A stretch of DNA of 64,000 bases from Burkholderiales bacterium. GTDB lineage: Bacteria; Pseudomonadota; Gammaproteobacteria; Burkholderiales; WYBJ01. Under the pieces are notes generated by a model. It was not told the origin of the DNA. It saw only the letters and a list, made by a program, of their open reading frames with translations, and made no database searches. The DNA lies in NCBI GenBank assembly GCA_020848435.1, contig JADLAC010000078.1:1-64000 (forward strand), written 5' to 3'. The translations under genes and the position numbers were made by a program. This document shows, piece after piece, positions 52,216-61,015 of this stretch (the stretch's first letter is position 1; every line of letters begins with the position of its first letter).

Positions 52216-52243
52216 TTTTCGACGCCGCTGCGGCGAAACTTAG
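52216..52243 (-). promoter_or_regulatory. Probable sigma-28 (FliA) promoter of flgKL
   Basis: On the minus strand CTAAGTTT (52243-52236) is followed after 12 bases by GTCGAAAA (52223-52216). This compares with the enteric consensus TAAAGTTT-N11-GCCGATAA; the spacer is one base longer. Late expression of flgKL from sigma-28 is typical. Confidence 0.5.
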
Positions 52244-52246
52244 GAC

Positions 52247-53197
52247 TCATCCCGATAGCCCCGCGCGCATGATCCCGCCGGTGATCACCCGCGTGAGCTT
52301 TTCCGCATAATTCGGGTCGGTGGCGTAGCCGGCTTGCTGCAGCCCGCGCGCGAAGGCCGCCGCGTCGGAGCGCTCGTTGAGCACGTGCGCGTAACGCGGA
52401 TTGGCCGCGAGCAGTTGGGCATAGTCCTTGAACGCTTCGGCGTACGATGAATACGCGCGGAAGCGCTCCAGCGTCTTGACCGGCGCACCGTTCACGTATT
52501 CGGTCGTCATCACCTCGGCACTCGCGCCTTGCCAGCCGCGCCCGGCCTTGATGCCGAACAGATTGTGGCTCGGGCTGCCATCGGCCATGCGGATTTCGGC
52601 GCGGCCCCAGCCGCTTTCGAGCGCCGCCTGGCCGAGGACGAAATGGGGCGCGATCCCGGTCGTGCGGGCGGCCTCGAGCGCGTGCGGCCACAACCGCTTG
52701 ACGAAGCCTCGGGCGGCATCCGGCAGCGCGGATGTGGTCGCTGCATCCGCGGGGCTTTGCACGCTGGGCGCGGCGTTGGGCAGCGGCACTGCCGCCGCGG
52801 GGGCTGACGAGCTTGCGGGGGAGGTCGCCGCCGCCGCCGCGTTGCCGGCCTCGCTATCGCCCGGCGCGCGCGCGGCCTCGCCCGGCGTGCCCGGGAGCGC
52901 GCGCGACAACTGGCGCACCATCACGTCGGCCAAGCCGATGCCGCGCTTCGCCAGGGCGATGCTCAACTGTTGATCGAGCATCGACTTGTAGAGCTTGGTG
53001 TCCTGCGAATCGGTCGAGCTGCCGCTGTCGGTGGCCTCGCGCATGCTCTTCAACATCATCTGCATGAGCAGGGCCTCGAACTGCGAGGCGGCCGCGCGCA
53101 ACGCCTTGTCGGGGTCGCTGCGCGCCTGGCGCTTGAGCGCCTCGACGCTGCCCACGTCGAGGGCGAACTGGGCCGACAGGTCGGTCGCGGGGATCAT
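52247..53197 (-). CDS. flgJ: Flagellar rod assembly protein and muramidase FlgJ
   Basis: The 316-residue protein has an N-terminal rod-capping domain (AASQFEALLMQMMLKSMREA, residues about 35-95). After an Ala/Pro linker comes a glucosaminidase domain with catalytic Glu in GQAALESGWGR and PSHNLFGIKAGRGW. It lies nine bases after flgI. Confidence 0.93.
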   Translation of the reverse strand: MIPATDLSAQFALDVGSVEALKRQARSDPDKALRAAASQFEALLMQMMLKSMREATDSGSSTDSQDTKLYKSMLDQQLSIALAKRGIGLADVMVRQLSRALPGTPGEAARAPGDSEAGNAAAAATSPASSSAPAAAVPLPNAAPSVQSPADAATTSALPDAARGFVKRLWPHALEAARTTGIAPHFVLGQAALESGWGRAEIRMADGSPSHNLFGIKAGRGWQGASAEVMTTEYVNGAPVKTLERFRAYSSYAEAFKDYAQLLAANPRYAHVLNERSDAAAFARGLQQAGYATDPNYAEKLTRVITGGIMRAGLSG

Positions 53198-53206
53198 GCC
53201 GGCGGC

Positions 53207-54379
53207 TCAGATGATTTCCAGCTCCGCGCGCAGCGCGCCGGCGGCCTTCATCGCTTGCAGAATCGCCAGCAGGTCCTGCGGGGTCGCGCCGATCGCATTC
53301 AGCGCCTTCACCACCTCGGCGAGGGAGGCGGCTTGCATCATCGTCAGGCTGCCGCGATCGGCCTTGATCTCGATCTGCGAGCGCTCGGTCTGGACGGTGT
53401 CGCCGCGCGAGAACGGCGCCGGCTGGCTCACCAGCGGCTCGGTCGATACGACCACCGACAGGTTGCCGTGGGCGACCGCGCAGGACTCGACCTGGACGCT
53501 GCGATTGAGCACCACCGAACCGGTGCGCGCGTTGACGATCACCTTGGCCATGGCCGCGGCCGGGGTCACATCCAGGCTTTCCAGGCGCGCGAGGAAGCCG
53601 ACGCGCCCGTTCGCATCGGCCGGGGCGCGCACCCGCACCACCCGCCCATCGACCGCGGCGGCGGCGTCCGGGAAGGCGCCGTTGATCGCCTCGACCACCC
53701 GCTGGGTGGTGGTGAAATCGGTGCTGTTGAGCTCGACGTAGACGTGCTCGCTGTCGCCGATCGCGCTTTGCACCGCGCGCTCGACCAGGGCTCCGGCCGG
53801 AACGCGGCCCACGCTCAGGTGATTCACCGTCACCTTCGAGCCGCCGCCCTCCGCACCGACGCCGCCCACCAGGACGTTGCCTTGACTGAGCGCGTACACC
53901 TGCCCGTCGGCGCCCTTGAGCGGGGTCATGAGCAGCGTGCCCCCGCGCAGGCTCTTCGCGTTGCCGATCGAGGACACGGTGACGTCGATCGCCTGTCCCG
54001 GTTTCGCGAATGGCGGCAGCGATGCGGTAACCACCACGGCCGCCACGTTCTTCAATTGCAGGTTGGTTCCCGGCGGCAGGTTGACGCCGAGCTGGGTCAG
54101 CATGTTGAGGATGCTCTGGACCGTGAAGGGCGTCTGCGTGGTCTGGTCGCCGCTGCCGTCCAGACCCACCACGATGCCATAGCCGATCAAGGGATTGCCG
54201 CGCACGCCCTGGATGGAGGCGAGATCCTTGATGCGCTCGGCATGGGCAGCGTTGAGCGCCAGCGCCACGACCAGGGCCGCCAGCACGAGTAGCCAGCGAT
54301 TGGAGCACGGGCGCAGCGATCGGGCGTTGCGCGGGCGTGCCCGCGGGCCGAAGCAAAAGTAGGCGTATCCGCGTTGCAT
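53207..54379 (-). CDS. flgI: Flagellar P-ring protein FlgI
   Basis: The open frame gives 390 residues with a signal peptide (LLVLAALVVALALNAAHA) about 28 residues from the first Met, then ERIKDLASIQGVRGNPLIGYGIVVGLDGSGDQT. The true start may be internal, as the first 25 residues are arginine-rich and unlike other FlgI. It forms the peptidoglycan ring of the basal body. Confidence 0.93.
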   Translation of the reverse strand: MQRGYAYFCFGPRARPRNARSLRPCSNRWLLVLAALVVALALNAAHAERIKDLASIQGVRGNPLIGYGIVVGLDGSGDQTTQTPFTVQSILNMLTQLGVNLPPGTNLQLKNVAAVVVTASLPPFAKPGQAIDVTVSSIGNAKSLRGGTLLMTPLKGADGQVYALSQGNVLVGGVGAEGGGSKVTVNHLSVGRVPAGALVERAVQSAIGDSEHVYVELNSTDFTTTQRVVEAINGAFPDAAAAVDGRVVRVRAPADANGRVGFLARLESLDVTPAAAMAKVIVNARTGSVVLNRSVQVESCAVAHGNLSVVVSTEPLVSQPAPFSRGDTVQTERSQIEIKADRGSLTMMQAASLAEVVKALNAIGATPQDLLAILQAMKAAGALRAELEII

Positions 54380-54392
54380 GAGGGACGCTCGC

Positions 54393-55088
54393 TCAGAACG
54401 GCAGGAAGGTGAGGAAGAAGCGCGCGAGCCAGCCCATCACTTGCGCCTCGTCGATATAGCCGTTGGCCCGGTATTCGATGCGCGCGTCGGCGACCTGCGA
54501 GGACGACACGCTGTTGCCGTTGGTGATCGTGGCCGGATTGACGACGCCGGAGAAGCGGATGAACTCCGAGCCCTGGTTGATGCCGATCTGCTTCTCGCCG
54601 GAGACTTGCATGTTGCCGTTGGGCAGCACCTCGATGACGGTGACCGTGATCGTGCCGGTGAAGTCGTTGTTGTTCGTAGCCGCGCCCTTGCCGTCGAACT
54701 TGTTGGCCGAGCCGGCATCGAGGCTCGCGCCCTGGAAGCTCTTGCCCGGCAGGCCGAGCAGGCTGGTGACGCCGAAGGTCGAGGTCTGGTTGCGCTCGGC
54801 GGACGAATCCGATTTCTTGCTCGCGGCGGTCTTCTCGTTGATCTGGATCACCAGGATGTCGCCGACATTGCGCGGGCGCCGGTCCTCGAACAGCGGCCGG
54901 TAGCCATGGTAGGGCTGCGCCGGATGCGCCGCCTGGTAAATCGATCCGCTCGCGCTCAGCGGTTGCGGCACCGGCGCGGGGCGCGCCGTCATCGGTTGCT
55001 GGACTTGCGTCGGCGGCACCGTATTGCAGGCGGCGGCGAGCAGCACCATCAGCACGGCGCAGGCGACGAGACGAACGCGCTCGAACAT
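54393..55088 (-). CDS. flgH: Flagellar L-ring lipoprotein FlgH
   Basis: The 231-residue protein has a lipoprotein signal (LMVLLAAACNT, lipid on Cys21) and FEDRRPRNVGDILVIQINEKTAASK. It forms the outer-membrane ring. AGGAAA lies before ATG 55088. Confidence 0.95.
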   Translation of the reverse strand: MFERVRLVACAVLMVLLAAACNTVPPTQVQQPMTARPAPVPQPLSASGSIYQAAHPAQPYHGYRPLFEDRRPRNVGDILVIQINEKTAASKKSDSSAERNQTSTFGVTSLLGLPGKSFQGASLDAGSANKFDGKGAATNNNDFTGTITVTVIEVLPNGNMQVSGEKQIGINQGSEFIRFSGVVNPATITNGNSVSSSQVADARIEYRANGYIDEAQVMGWLARFFLTFLPF

Positions 55089-55096
55089 GGGGTTTC

Positions 55097-55879
55097 CTAG
55101 ATCTGGGTCAGGCGCTGCAGCATTTGATCTGAGGTCTGGATCGCCTTGGAGTTGATCTCGTAGGCGCGCTGGGTCTGGATCATGTTGACCAGCTCTTCGA
55201 CCACGTTCACGTTCGAGGTCTCGACGTAGCCCTGGTTGAGCAGGCCCAGGCCGTTGGTTCCCGGCTGGTTGGCGCTCGCCGTGCCGGAGGCGGTGGTCTC
55301 CGCGTAGAGGTTCTCGCCCAGGCTGAGCAAGCCGCCGGGGTTGACGAAGTTCGCGAGCTGCAAGCTGCCGACCTGGGTGGCGGCCGTGGTGCCCGAGCGC
55401 ACCACCGAGACCACGCCGTCGCGGCCGATGGTGATGCTCTGGGTGTTGGCCGGAATGGTGATCGCGGGCTGCACCGCGAAGCCGCTGGCGGTGACGAGCT
55501 GGCCGTTCTGGTCGGTGCGCAAGGAGCCGTCGCGGGTGTACGCCGTGGTGCCGTCGGGCATGAGGATCTGCAGGAAGCCGGCCCCCTGGATCGCGACATC
55601 GAGCGGGTTGCCGGTCTGCTGCAAGTTGCCTTGATTGAAAATGCGCTCGCTCGCCACCGGCCGCACGCCGGTGCCGATCTGCAACCCGGAGGGGATCTGG
55701 GTCTGCTGCGAAGACTGCGCGCCGGGCTGGCGCAGCGTCTGGTAGAGCAGGTCCTCGAACACCGCGCGCGAGCGCTTGAAGCCGTTGGTGCTCACGTTGG
55801 CGAGGTTGTTCGAGATGACGTCGATGTGCAGCTGTTGCGCATCGAGCCCGGTCTTGGCGATCCACAGGGAACGGAGCAT
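55097..55879 (-). CDS. flgG: Flagellar distal rod protein FlgG
   Basis: The 260-residue protein starts MLRSLWIAKTGLDAQQLHIDVISNNLANVSTNGFKRSRAVFEDLLYQT and ends with VNVVEELVNMIQTQRAYEINSKAIQTSDQMLQRLTQI, as FlgG proteins do. Confidence 0.96.
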   Translation of the reverse strand: MLRSLWIAKTGLDAQQLHIDVISNNLANVSTNGFKRSRAVFEDLLYQTLRQPGAQSSQQTQIPSGLQIGTGVRPVASERIFNQGNLQQTGNPLDVAIQGAGFLQILMPDGTTAYTRDGSLRTDQNGQLVTASGFAVQPAITIPANTQSITIGRDGVVSVVRSGTTAATQVGSLQLANFVNPGGLLSLGENLYAETTASGTASANQPGTNGLGLLNQGYVETSNVNVVEELVNMIQTQRAYEINSKAIQTSDQMLQRLTQI

Positions 55880-55897
55880 GGGTGATCCTATTCGCGG

Positions 55898-56638
55898 CTA
55901 GCGGTTGAGCGACAAGAGCTGGTTCGCCTGGCGATCGTTCTGGTCGGCGCTTTGCAGCATCTTCATGTGGGTTTCGAACGCGCGCGCGTGGCTGATGAGC
56001 GCGATCAACTGCTCGACCGGATTGACGTTCGAGCCTTCGATCGCGGCGGCAGCGACGACGACGCTGTTCTCGGCCGGCGCGGCTGCGCCGCCCTTCAACC
56101 GGAACATGCCTTCCTCGCCGCGCACGAGGTCGGCCTCGGGCGGGTTCACGAGCTTCAGGCGCCCGAGCACGTTGACCGCGCTGCGGCCGCTGGTCGGAAT
56201 GGCCGATACCGTGCCGTCTTTGGCGATGGTGACGGTCACATCGGGCGGAATCGCGATGGGCCCGCCATCGCCCAGCACGGGATGGCCTTGGGGGCTTTGC
56301 AGCACCCCACCCGCGCCCACGCTGAGCCCGCCCGCGCGGGTGTAGGCTTCCGAGCCGTCGGGGAGCTGCACCGCCAGGAAGCCGCGCCCCATGATGGCGA
56401 CATCGAGCGCGCGACCGGTTTGCTGCACCGTCCCCGGACGGAAATCGGTGCCCACCGTGGAGTCGACCACGTAGGCGCGCGTCGGCAAACCTTCGCCGAA
56501 CAGGTGCACCGCGCGCAGCGCATTGAGCTGGGCGCGAAAGCCCGAGCTGGTGGCGTTGGCGAGGTTGTGCGCCACGCTCGCCTGGGCCTCCAGAGCGTGG
56601 CGCGCACCGGTCATGCTGACGTAGATGAGGCGGTCCAT
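55898..56638 (-). CDS. flgF: Flagellar proximal rod protein FlgF
   Basis: The 246-residue rod protein starts MDRLIYVSMTGARHALEAQASVAHNLANATS and ends with a rod-type coiled segment (NPVEQLIALISHARAFETHMKMLQSADQND). It lies between flgE and flgG. Confidence 0.95.
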   Translation of the reverse strand: MDRLIYVSMTGARHALEAQASVAHNLANATSSGFRAQLNALRAVHLFGEGLPTRAYVVDSTVGTDFRPGTVQQTGRALDVAIMGRGFLAVQLPDGSEAYTRAGGLSVGAGGVLQSPQGHPVLGDGGPIAIPPDVTVTIAKDGTVSAIPTSGRSAVNVLGRLKLVNPPEADLVRGEEGMFRLKGGAAAPAENSVVVAAAAIEGSNVNPVEQLIALISHARAFETHMKMLQSADQNDRQANQLLSLNR

Positions 56639-56674
56639 GGCGTACGCTTAAGGCGTCGGCTGCGGCGGCGCGCG

Positions 56675-57913
56675 CTAGCGCAAGTTCACCAGCGTCTGCA
56701 TGACTTCGTCCTGCGTCTTGATGCTCTGCGCGTTGGCCTGGTAGACGCGCTGGGCGGTGATCATCGATACCAGCTCCGCCGTCAGGTCGACGTTCGAGTC
56801 CTCCACCGCGGAGGACTGCACCACGCCCAGGCTGCCGCTGCCGGGCGTGCCGATCACGGGCAGACCCGAGTCGGGCGAGTCCGCCCATTGGTTCTGGCCG
56901 AGCGGCTTCAGCCCGTTCGGATTGGCGAACTGCGCGAGCACGATCTGGGCGAGATTCTGCGATTGACCATTGGTGTAGCGGCCCTTGATGGTGCCGTCGG
57001 CGCCGATATTCAGTCCCGCCAGGCGCCCGGAGGCATAGCCGTCCTGGTACAGGGCATTCACGCTGAAGGGCGAGCCGAACTGGGTCATGCCCGCCATGTC
57101 GAGCGAAAACGTGATCGGCGAGGTCGCGCCGCCGCCAACGTTGAGATTGGCGGTGATCGGCATCGCCGTGGTGAGCGCGCCGGCGGAGTCGAAGTTGAGC
57201 ACCAGCGGGTTGCCCGCGCCGGCGCCCAGGTTCACGTTGCTGATCGGCGTGCCGTCGACCGAGGCGTAGACGTCCCAGCGTCCCGCCGTGGCCGTCTTCA
57301 CGAAGTAGTAGCTGAAGACGTGTGCATTGCCGAGCGAATCGTAAACCGACCCCGAGGTGGTGTTGTTATAGCTGGTCGGATCGGCGATGCTGAACACGGC
57401 CGAGGTCGGTTGCGTGGCCCCGGCGTCGAGGTTGGCGCCGAAGCGGAACGTACCGGTTGCAAGCGGGGGGATATCGGCGGTCTGCAACTGGATGTCGATC
57501 GGGCTGGTCGCGATGATATTGGCCGAGGCATCGGCGCCGTAACCCGTCACCCGCTGGTTTTCGGTGTTGACCAGGTAGCCGTTCGGATCGAGATGGAACT
57601 GGCCGTTGCGGGTGAAGCTGACCGTGCCGTCCTTGCTGATGCGATAGAAGCCATTGCCGTTGATGGCGACGTCCAGCGGATTGTTGGTCGAGGTCACGTT
57701 GCCTTGGCCGAATTCCTGCGAGATCGCCGCCACCTTCGAGCCGATGCCGACCTGGCTCGCGCCCGCGCCGTTGAGCGAATTGGCGAACACGTCGGCGAAC
57801 AACGCGCGCGAGCCCTTGAACCCCACGGTGGTGGCGTTGGCGACGTTGTTGCTGATGACGTCGAGGTTCTTCGACGCACTGTTCAGACCGCTCAAGCCTT
57901 GCTGGAATGCCAT
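56675..57913 (-). CDS. flgE: Flagellar hook protein FlgE
   Basis: The 412-residue hook subunit starts MAFQQGLSGLNSASKNLDVISNNVANATTVGFK and ends with DLTAELVSMITAQRVYQANAQSIKTQDEVMQTLVNLR. The same frame is open far upstream through flgD, flgC and flgB, but that extension is a shadow. Confidence 0.95.
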   Translation of the reverse strand: MAFQQGLSGLNSASKNLDVISNNVANATTVGFKGSRALFADVFANSLNGAGASQVGIGSKVAAISQEFGQGNVTSTNNPLDVAINGNGFYRISKDGTVSFTRNGQFHLDPNGYLVNTENQRVTGYGADASANIIATSPIDIQLQTADIPPLATGTFRFGANLDAGATQPTSAVFSIADPTSYNNTTSGSVYDSLGNAHVFSYYFVKTATAGRWDVYASVDGTPISNVNLGAGAGNPLVLNFDSAGALTTAMPITANLNVGGGATSPITFSLDMAGMTQFGSPFSVNALYQDGYASGRLAGLNIGADGTIKGRYTNGQSQNLAQIVLAQFANPNGLKPLGQNQWADSPDSGLPVIGTPGSGSLGVVQSSAVEDSNVDLTAELVSMITAQRVYQANAQSIKTQDEVMQTLVNLR

Positions 57914-57978
57914 GGGCGCATGCTCCCTTTGCTGTATCCGTTGCCGCCGCGCGCGCTCGCGCGCTCGCTCTAGCCGTG

Positions 57979-58638
57979 CTACTGGACCCGTTTCACGTCG
58001 GCGAAACGCACCTCGGTGGCACCGTCGACGACGATGCTCGGTTCCTTGCTCGAGACGCCGATGCCGCTGACCGTGCCGACGCTGTAGGTCGTTGCGCTCA
58101 CGGCCTTGCCATCGCGCACGGCCTCGACCTTGTACGTGTAGATGCCGTCCTTGGCGCTGCGCCCGTCGCTGGCGGCGCCGTCCCAGGTGAAGACCCGCAT
58201 GCCGCGCTCGTTCGGTCCGAGCTCGAGCCGGCGCACGATGTCGCCCGCGGGTCCGGCGATGCTGAGCGTGACGCGATCGGCCGCCTCGGCCAGCTCGACG
58301 GCACCGGCGGCATGCTTGTCCGCAAGCTTCAATGTCGACCCTGCCGCGACCACCTCGCGCCCGATCATCGAGGCTCCCGTCATGGTCTGGGTCATTGCCA
58401 GCGCGGCGGCAAGACTCGATACCGTGTCGTTGAGCTTGTCGAGGCCGCTCACCGTGCTGATCTGCGAGAGCTGGGTCGTGATCTGGGCGTTGTCCATCGG
58501 GCTCAAGGGATCCTGGTTCTTGAGCTGGGTCACGAGCAGGGTCAGGAACCGATCCTGGATCTGCGCCGCACTGCTCGCGCCGAGCGGATTCACCGCGCCG
58601 CGGGTCGCGGCGATCACATCCTGGATTGCGCTGGCCAT
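57979..58638 (-). CDS. flgD: Flagellar hook cap protein FlgD
   Basis: The 219-residue protein has the conserved N-terminal FLTLLVTQLKNQDPLSPMDNAQITTQLSQISTVSGL and a C-terminal FlgD Ig-like part (TWDGAASDGRSAKDGIYTYKVEA). It caps the growing hook. Confidence 0.95.
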   Translation of the reverse strand: MASAIQDVIAATRGAVNPLGASSAAQIQDRFLTLLVTQLKNQDPLSPMDNAQITTQLSQISTVSGLDKLNDTVSSLAAALAMTQTMTGASMIGREVVAAGSTLKLADKHAAGAVELAEAADRVTLSIAGPAGDIVRRLELGPNERGMRVFTWDGAASDGRSAKDGIYTYKVEAVRDGKAVSATTYSVGTVSGIGVSSKEPSIVVDGATEVRFADVKRVQ

Positions 58639-58650
58639 GAGGCGGGGTCC

Positions 58651-59049
58651 TTACTGTCCGATGGTGAGCGTCTTCAACGCGAGCTGCTTCGCGGTGTTCA
58701 TGAGCTCGACACTGGTCTGGAACGAGCGCGATGCCGAGATCATGTTGACCATCTCGTCGACCACGTTCACGTTGGGCAGCGCGACATAGCCCTTGTCGTC
58801 CGCCGCCGGATGCTTCGGATCGAACACGCGCCTGCCCGGCGCGCCATCTTCGATCACCGCCGCCACGCGCACGCCCTGCGCCGCGGGCGAATCGAGCGCC
58901 ACGGGGGCGAACACCACCTGCTTGGCGCGGTACGCGCCGCCGGTCGAGCTGACGCTGCTCTCGGCATTGGCGAGATTGCTCGCGACCGCGTTCAGGCGCT
59001 GCGACTGCGCGGTCATGGCGAGGCCCGCTATCTTGAAGATCGGATCCAC
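58651..59049 (-). CDS. flgC: Flagellar proximal rod protein FlgC
   Basis: The 132-residue protein has FKIAGLAMTAQSQRLNAVASNLANAES and YVALPNVNVVDEMVNMISASRSFQTSVELMNTAKQLALKTL. It follows flgB by nine bases. Confidence 0.96.
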   Translation of the reverse strand: MDPIFKIAGLAMTAQSQRLNAVASNLANAESSVSSTGGAYRAKQVVFAPVALDSPAAQGVRVAAVIEDGAPGRRVFDPKHPAADDKGYVALPNVNVVDEMVNMISASRSFQTSVELMNTAKQLALKTLTIGQ

Positions 59050-59058
59050 TACGCCTCC

Positions 59059-59469
59059 TTAGGTCTGGATCGCGGCCAGCAGGCCTTTGATCTTGGAATT
59101 GATGAAGGTGAGCGAAGCTTCGTAGCGCATGGCGTTGTCGGCGAATTGCGCGCGTTCGACGTTCACGTCGACGCTGTTGTTGTCGATGCTCGCTTGCGTC
59201 ACGCTGCGGTAGATGAGCGGGGTGATCGACGCCGCACCCGTCGCGCCGCCGGCACCCATATGACGCTGCGATGTGCGCGCCAGGAGCGGGCTTGCCTGCG
59301 CGCGCGCGCCGAGCGCTGCGCTCAGCGCCGCCTTGAAATCCACGTCGCGCGCCTGGAATCCCGGCGTATCCGCGTTGGCGATGTTCGACGCGAGCACCTG
59401 GCTGCGATACGAGCGCACGCCGAGCGCGGCCTGGTGCGGGTGAAGGAGTCGATCGATCGCGTGGGTCAT
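59059..59469 (-). CDS. flgB: Flagellar proximal rod protein FlgB
   Basis: The 136-residue protein has LGVRSYRSQVLASNIANADTPGFQARDVDF and the C-terminal VDVNVERAQFADNAMRYEASLTFINSKIKGL. It is first in flgBCDEFGHIJ, with a sigma-54 promoter just upstream. Confidence 0.96.
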   Translation of the reverse strand: MTHAIDRLLHPHQAALGVRSYRSQVLASNIANADTPGFQARDVDFKAALSAALGARAQASPLLARTSQRHMGAGGATGAASITPLIYRSVTQASIDNNSVDVNVERAQFADNAMRYEASLTFINSKIKGLLAAIQT

Positions 59470-59497
59470 TGCAGGTTTCCGGGGTGGCTGCCGTCAA

Positions 59498-59513
59498 TGC
59501 ATCGGACGTGCCA
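59498..59513 (-). promoter_or_regulatory. Sigma-54 promoter of flgB operon
   Basis: On the minus strand TGGCACGTCCGATGCA has the -24 box TGGCACG intact and the invariant GC exactly ten bases after GG. It lies about 30 bases before the flgB start. FlrC, encoded in this window, is the likely activator. Confidence 0.85.
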
Positions 59514-59698
59514 GCATGGTAGGTGGGCGGCGCGCGCGGCCGATGCGCGATAAGCTCGACATTCGAGCGCCAATTCGCCGCCCGGCGAGCGCGGGCGGCA
59601 AGCGCACGGCAATCCTTGCCGCCATGCGCCGAACTGAAGCCGAATGCGCGCGCAATTTCACGCCTGTGCGCTCGGCTGCGCGCTCTAGAATGCCGCCC

Positions 59699-60403
59699 AT
59701 GACTCGCGCAGCCTGCAATCAATTCGTCCTGCTGGCGGTGTTCATCGGCTTCGCGCCGGCCACGGCCGCGAGCGAGGCACGCCAGGACCTGGGCCAGCTC
59801 GAGCGGCTGGTCGCAAGCTACGTGCGCAAGGAGACCGCAGGCCTGCCCGGGAGCGTCGGCGTCAGCGTGACAGCGCTCGATCCACGCTTGAGCCTCACGC
59901 CTTGCGCGGCGCCCGAAGCCTTCATGCCGCCCGGCGGCCGGCTGTGGGGGACCTCCGCCGTCGGCGTACGCTGTCTCGCACCGGCCGCGTGGACCATCTA
60001 CGCCAGCGTCCAGGTCGAGGTAAATGCGCAGTACGTCGTGACCGCCCGGCCGATGGCCCAAGGCGAGCGCGTCAACGTGCAGGATCTCGCCGTCATGCGC
60101 GGTGACCTGGCGCGCCTGCCCGCGGGCGTGGTGATAGATCCACTGCATGCGGCCGGCAAGCAGCTCGCCCTGGGCCTCGGCGCGGGCCAGCCGGTTCGCG
60201 CCGATATGCTGAAGTCACCCCAGGTCATCGTCCAGGGCCAGGGCGTCAAGCTGGTGAGCCAGGGACCCGGCTTTCGCGTGAGCGCCGAGGGGCGCGCGCT
60301 CGGCAACGCGGCCGAAGGCCAGAACGTGCAGGTGCGCGGCCCGTCGGGGCAGACGATTTCGGGGATTGCGCGCGCAGGCGGGATCGTGGAGGTGCGTTAT
60401 TGA
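59699..60403 (+). CDS. flgA: Flagellar P-ring chaperone FlgA
   Basis: The 234-residue protein has a signal peptide (FVLLAVFIGFAPATAAS) and the SAF-type C-terminal domain (VTARPMAQGERVNVQDLAVMRGD, QNVQVRGPSGQTISGIARAGGIVEVRY). It assists P-ring assembly in the periplasm. It is divergent from flgB. Confidence 0.93.
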   Translation: MTRAACNQFVLLAVFIGFAPATAASEARQDLGQLERLVASYVRKETAGLPGSVGVSVTALDPRLSLTPCAAPEAFMPPGGRLWGTSAVGVRCLAPAAWTIYASVQVEVNAQYVVTARPMAQGERVNVQDLAVMRGDLARLPAGVVIDPLHAAGKQLALGLGAGQPVRADMLKSPQVIVQGQGVKLVSQGPGFRVSAEGRALGNAAEGQNVQVRGPSGQTISGIARAGGIVEVRY

Positions 60404-60487
60404 GCCCGCCTATCGCGCAGCGGCCGGCTGTACCGGCCGCGCCGGGGTAGTCCCGTTGTCCACACGGCCCTCGGTTTGGGATCGGGC

Positions 60488-60514
60488 TCAAGGATCGGCG
60501 CGGTGGGCCGTAAC
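60488..60514 (+). promoter_or_regulatory. Sigma-28 promoter 1 of flgMN
   Basis: TCAAGGAT, an 11-base spacer and GCCGTAAC match the spacing of the FliA consensus TAAAGTTT-N11-GCCGATAA, with GCCG conserved. A second copy of the same pattern follows 58 bases downstream. Confidence 0.6.
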
Positions 60515-60545
60515 CGCGGTTGTGACGGCGAGTCGGGATCCGGAC

Positions 60546-60572
60546 TCAAGTCCCGGCAGCAGCGGCCGTAAC
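60546..60572 (+). promoter_or_regulatory. Sigma-28 promoter 2 of flgMN
   Basis: TCAAGTCC, an 11-base spacer and GCCGTAAC repeat the first promoter element. It lies 36 bases before the flgM start. Both share CTCAAG-N14-GCCGTAACCG. Confidence 0.65.
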
Positions 60573-60607
60573 CGTTGCACTACGTGTCAGAAAGCGAGGA
60601 AGTCATC

Positions 60608-60919
60608 GTGAAGATCGATGGGAATCTGCGCTCGATCCAGAGCGGGACCGTGTCCGAGGGCCAGGCGCGCACGAGCAAGTCCGGCACCCCGAGCGCGCAG
60701 CCCGCGGCGAGCGCCGGCCCGCGCGTACAGTTGAGCCCGCTGGGCTCACAGCTCGCAGGCATCGAAGCGAGCCTGGCCGATGTGCCGGTGGTCGACAGCC
60801 AGCGGGTCGAAGAGATCAAGCAGGCGATCAGCGACGGGCGCTTCAAGGTGAACCCGGACGTGATCGCCGACAGATTGCTGGAAACCGTGCGCGAGCTGAT
60901 CCAGTCCCAGCGCGGCTGA
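60608..60919 (+). CDS. flgM: Anti-sigma-28 factor FlgM
   Basis: The 103-residue protein has a disordered Ser/Ala-rich first half and a C-terminal sigma-binding helix region (VDSQRVEEIKQAISDGRFKVNPDVIADRLLETVRELI). GTG 60608 follows GAGGAAG and gives MKIDGNLR; ATG 60575 in the same frame would put the start right at the sigma-28 element. It holds FliA until the hook is complete. Confidence 0.92.
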   Translation: MKIDGNLRSIQSGTVSEGQARTSKSGTPSAQPAASAGPRVQLSPLGSQLAGIEASLADVPVVDSQRVEEIKQAISDGRFKVNPDVIADRLLETVRELIQSQRG

Positions 60920-61015
60920 GCGCCCGGCTCGAATCGAGCGCGCTATCGATGCCGCTGCCCGGCCGCAGAGCAAACGGCCGGGCAAGCTGCTTTGGAGTGA
61001 CAGGGAGAACGAGCG

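Noticed and set aside
52854..54356. A 500-codon minus-strand frame across flgI and flgJ
   Set aside because: It is an alternative frame of the real flgI gene, with Arg- and Gly-rich composition and no family match.
56675..60148. A 1157-codon minus-strand frame upstream of and through flgE
   Set aside because: Only the last 412 codons are FlgE. The rest is out-of-frame shadow of flgD, flgC, flgB and antisense of flgA, rich in Arg and Gly as is usual in high-GC DNA.
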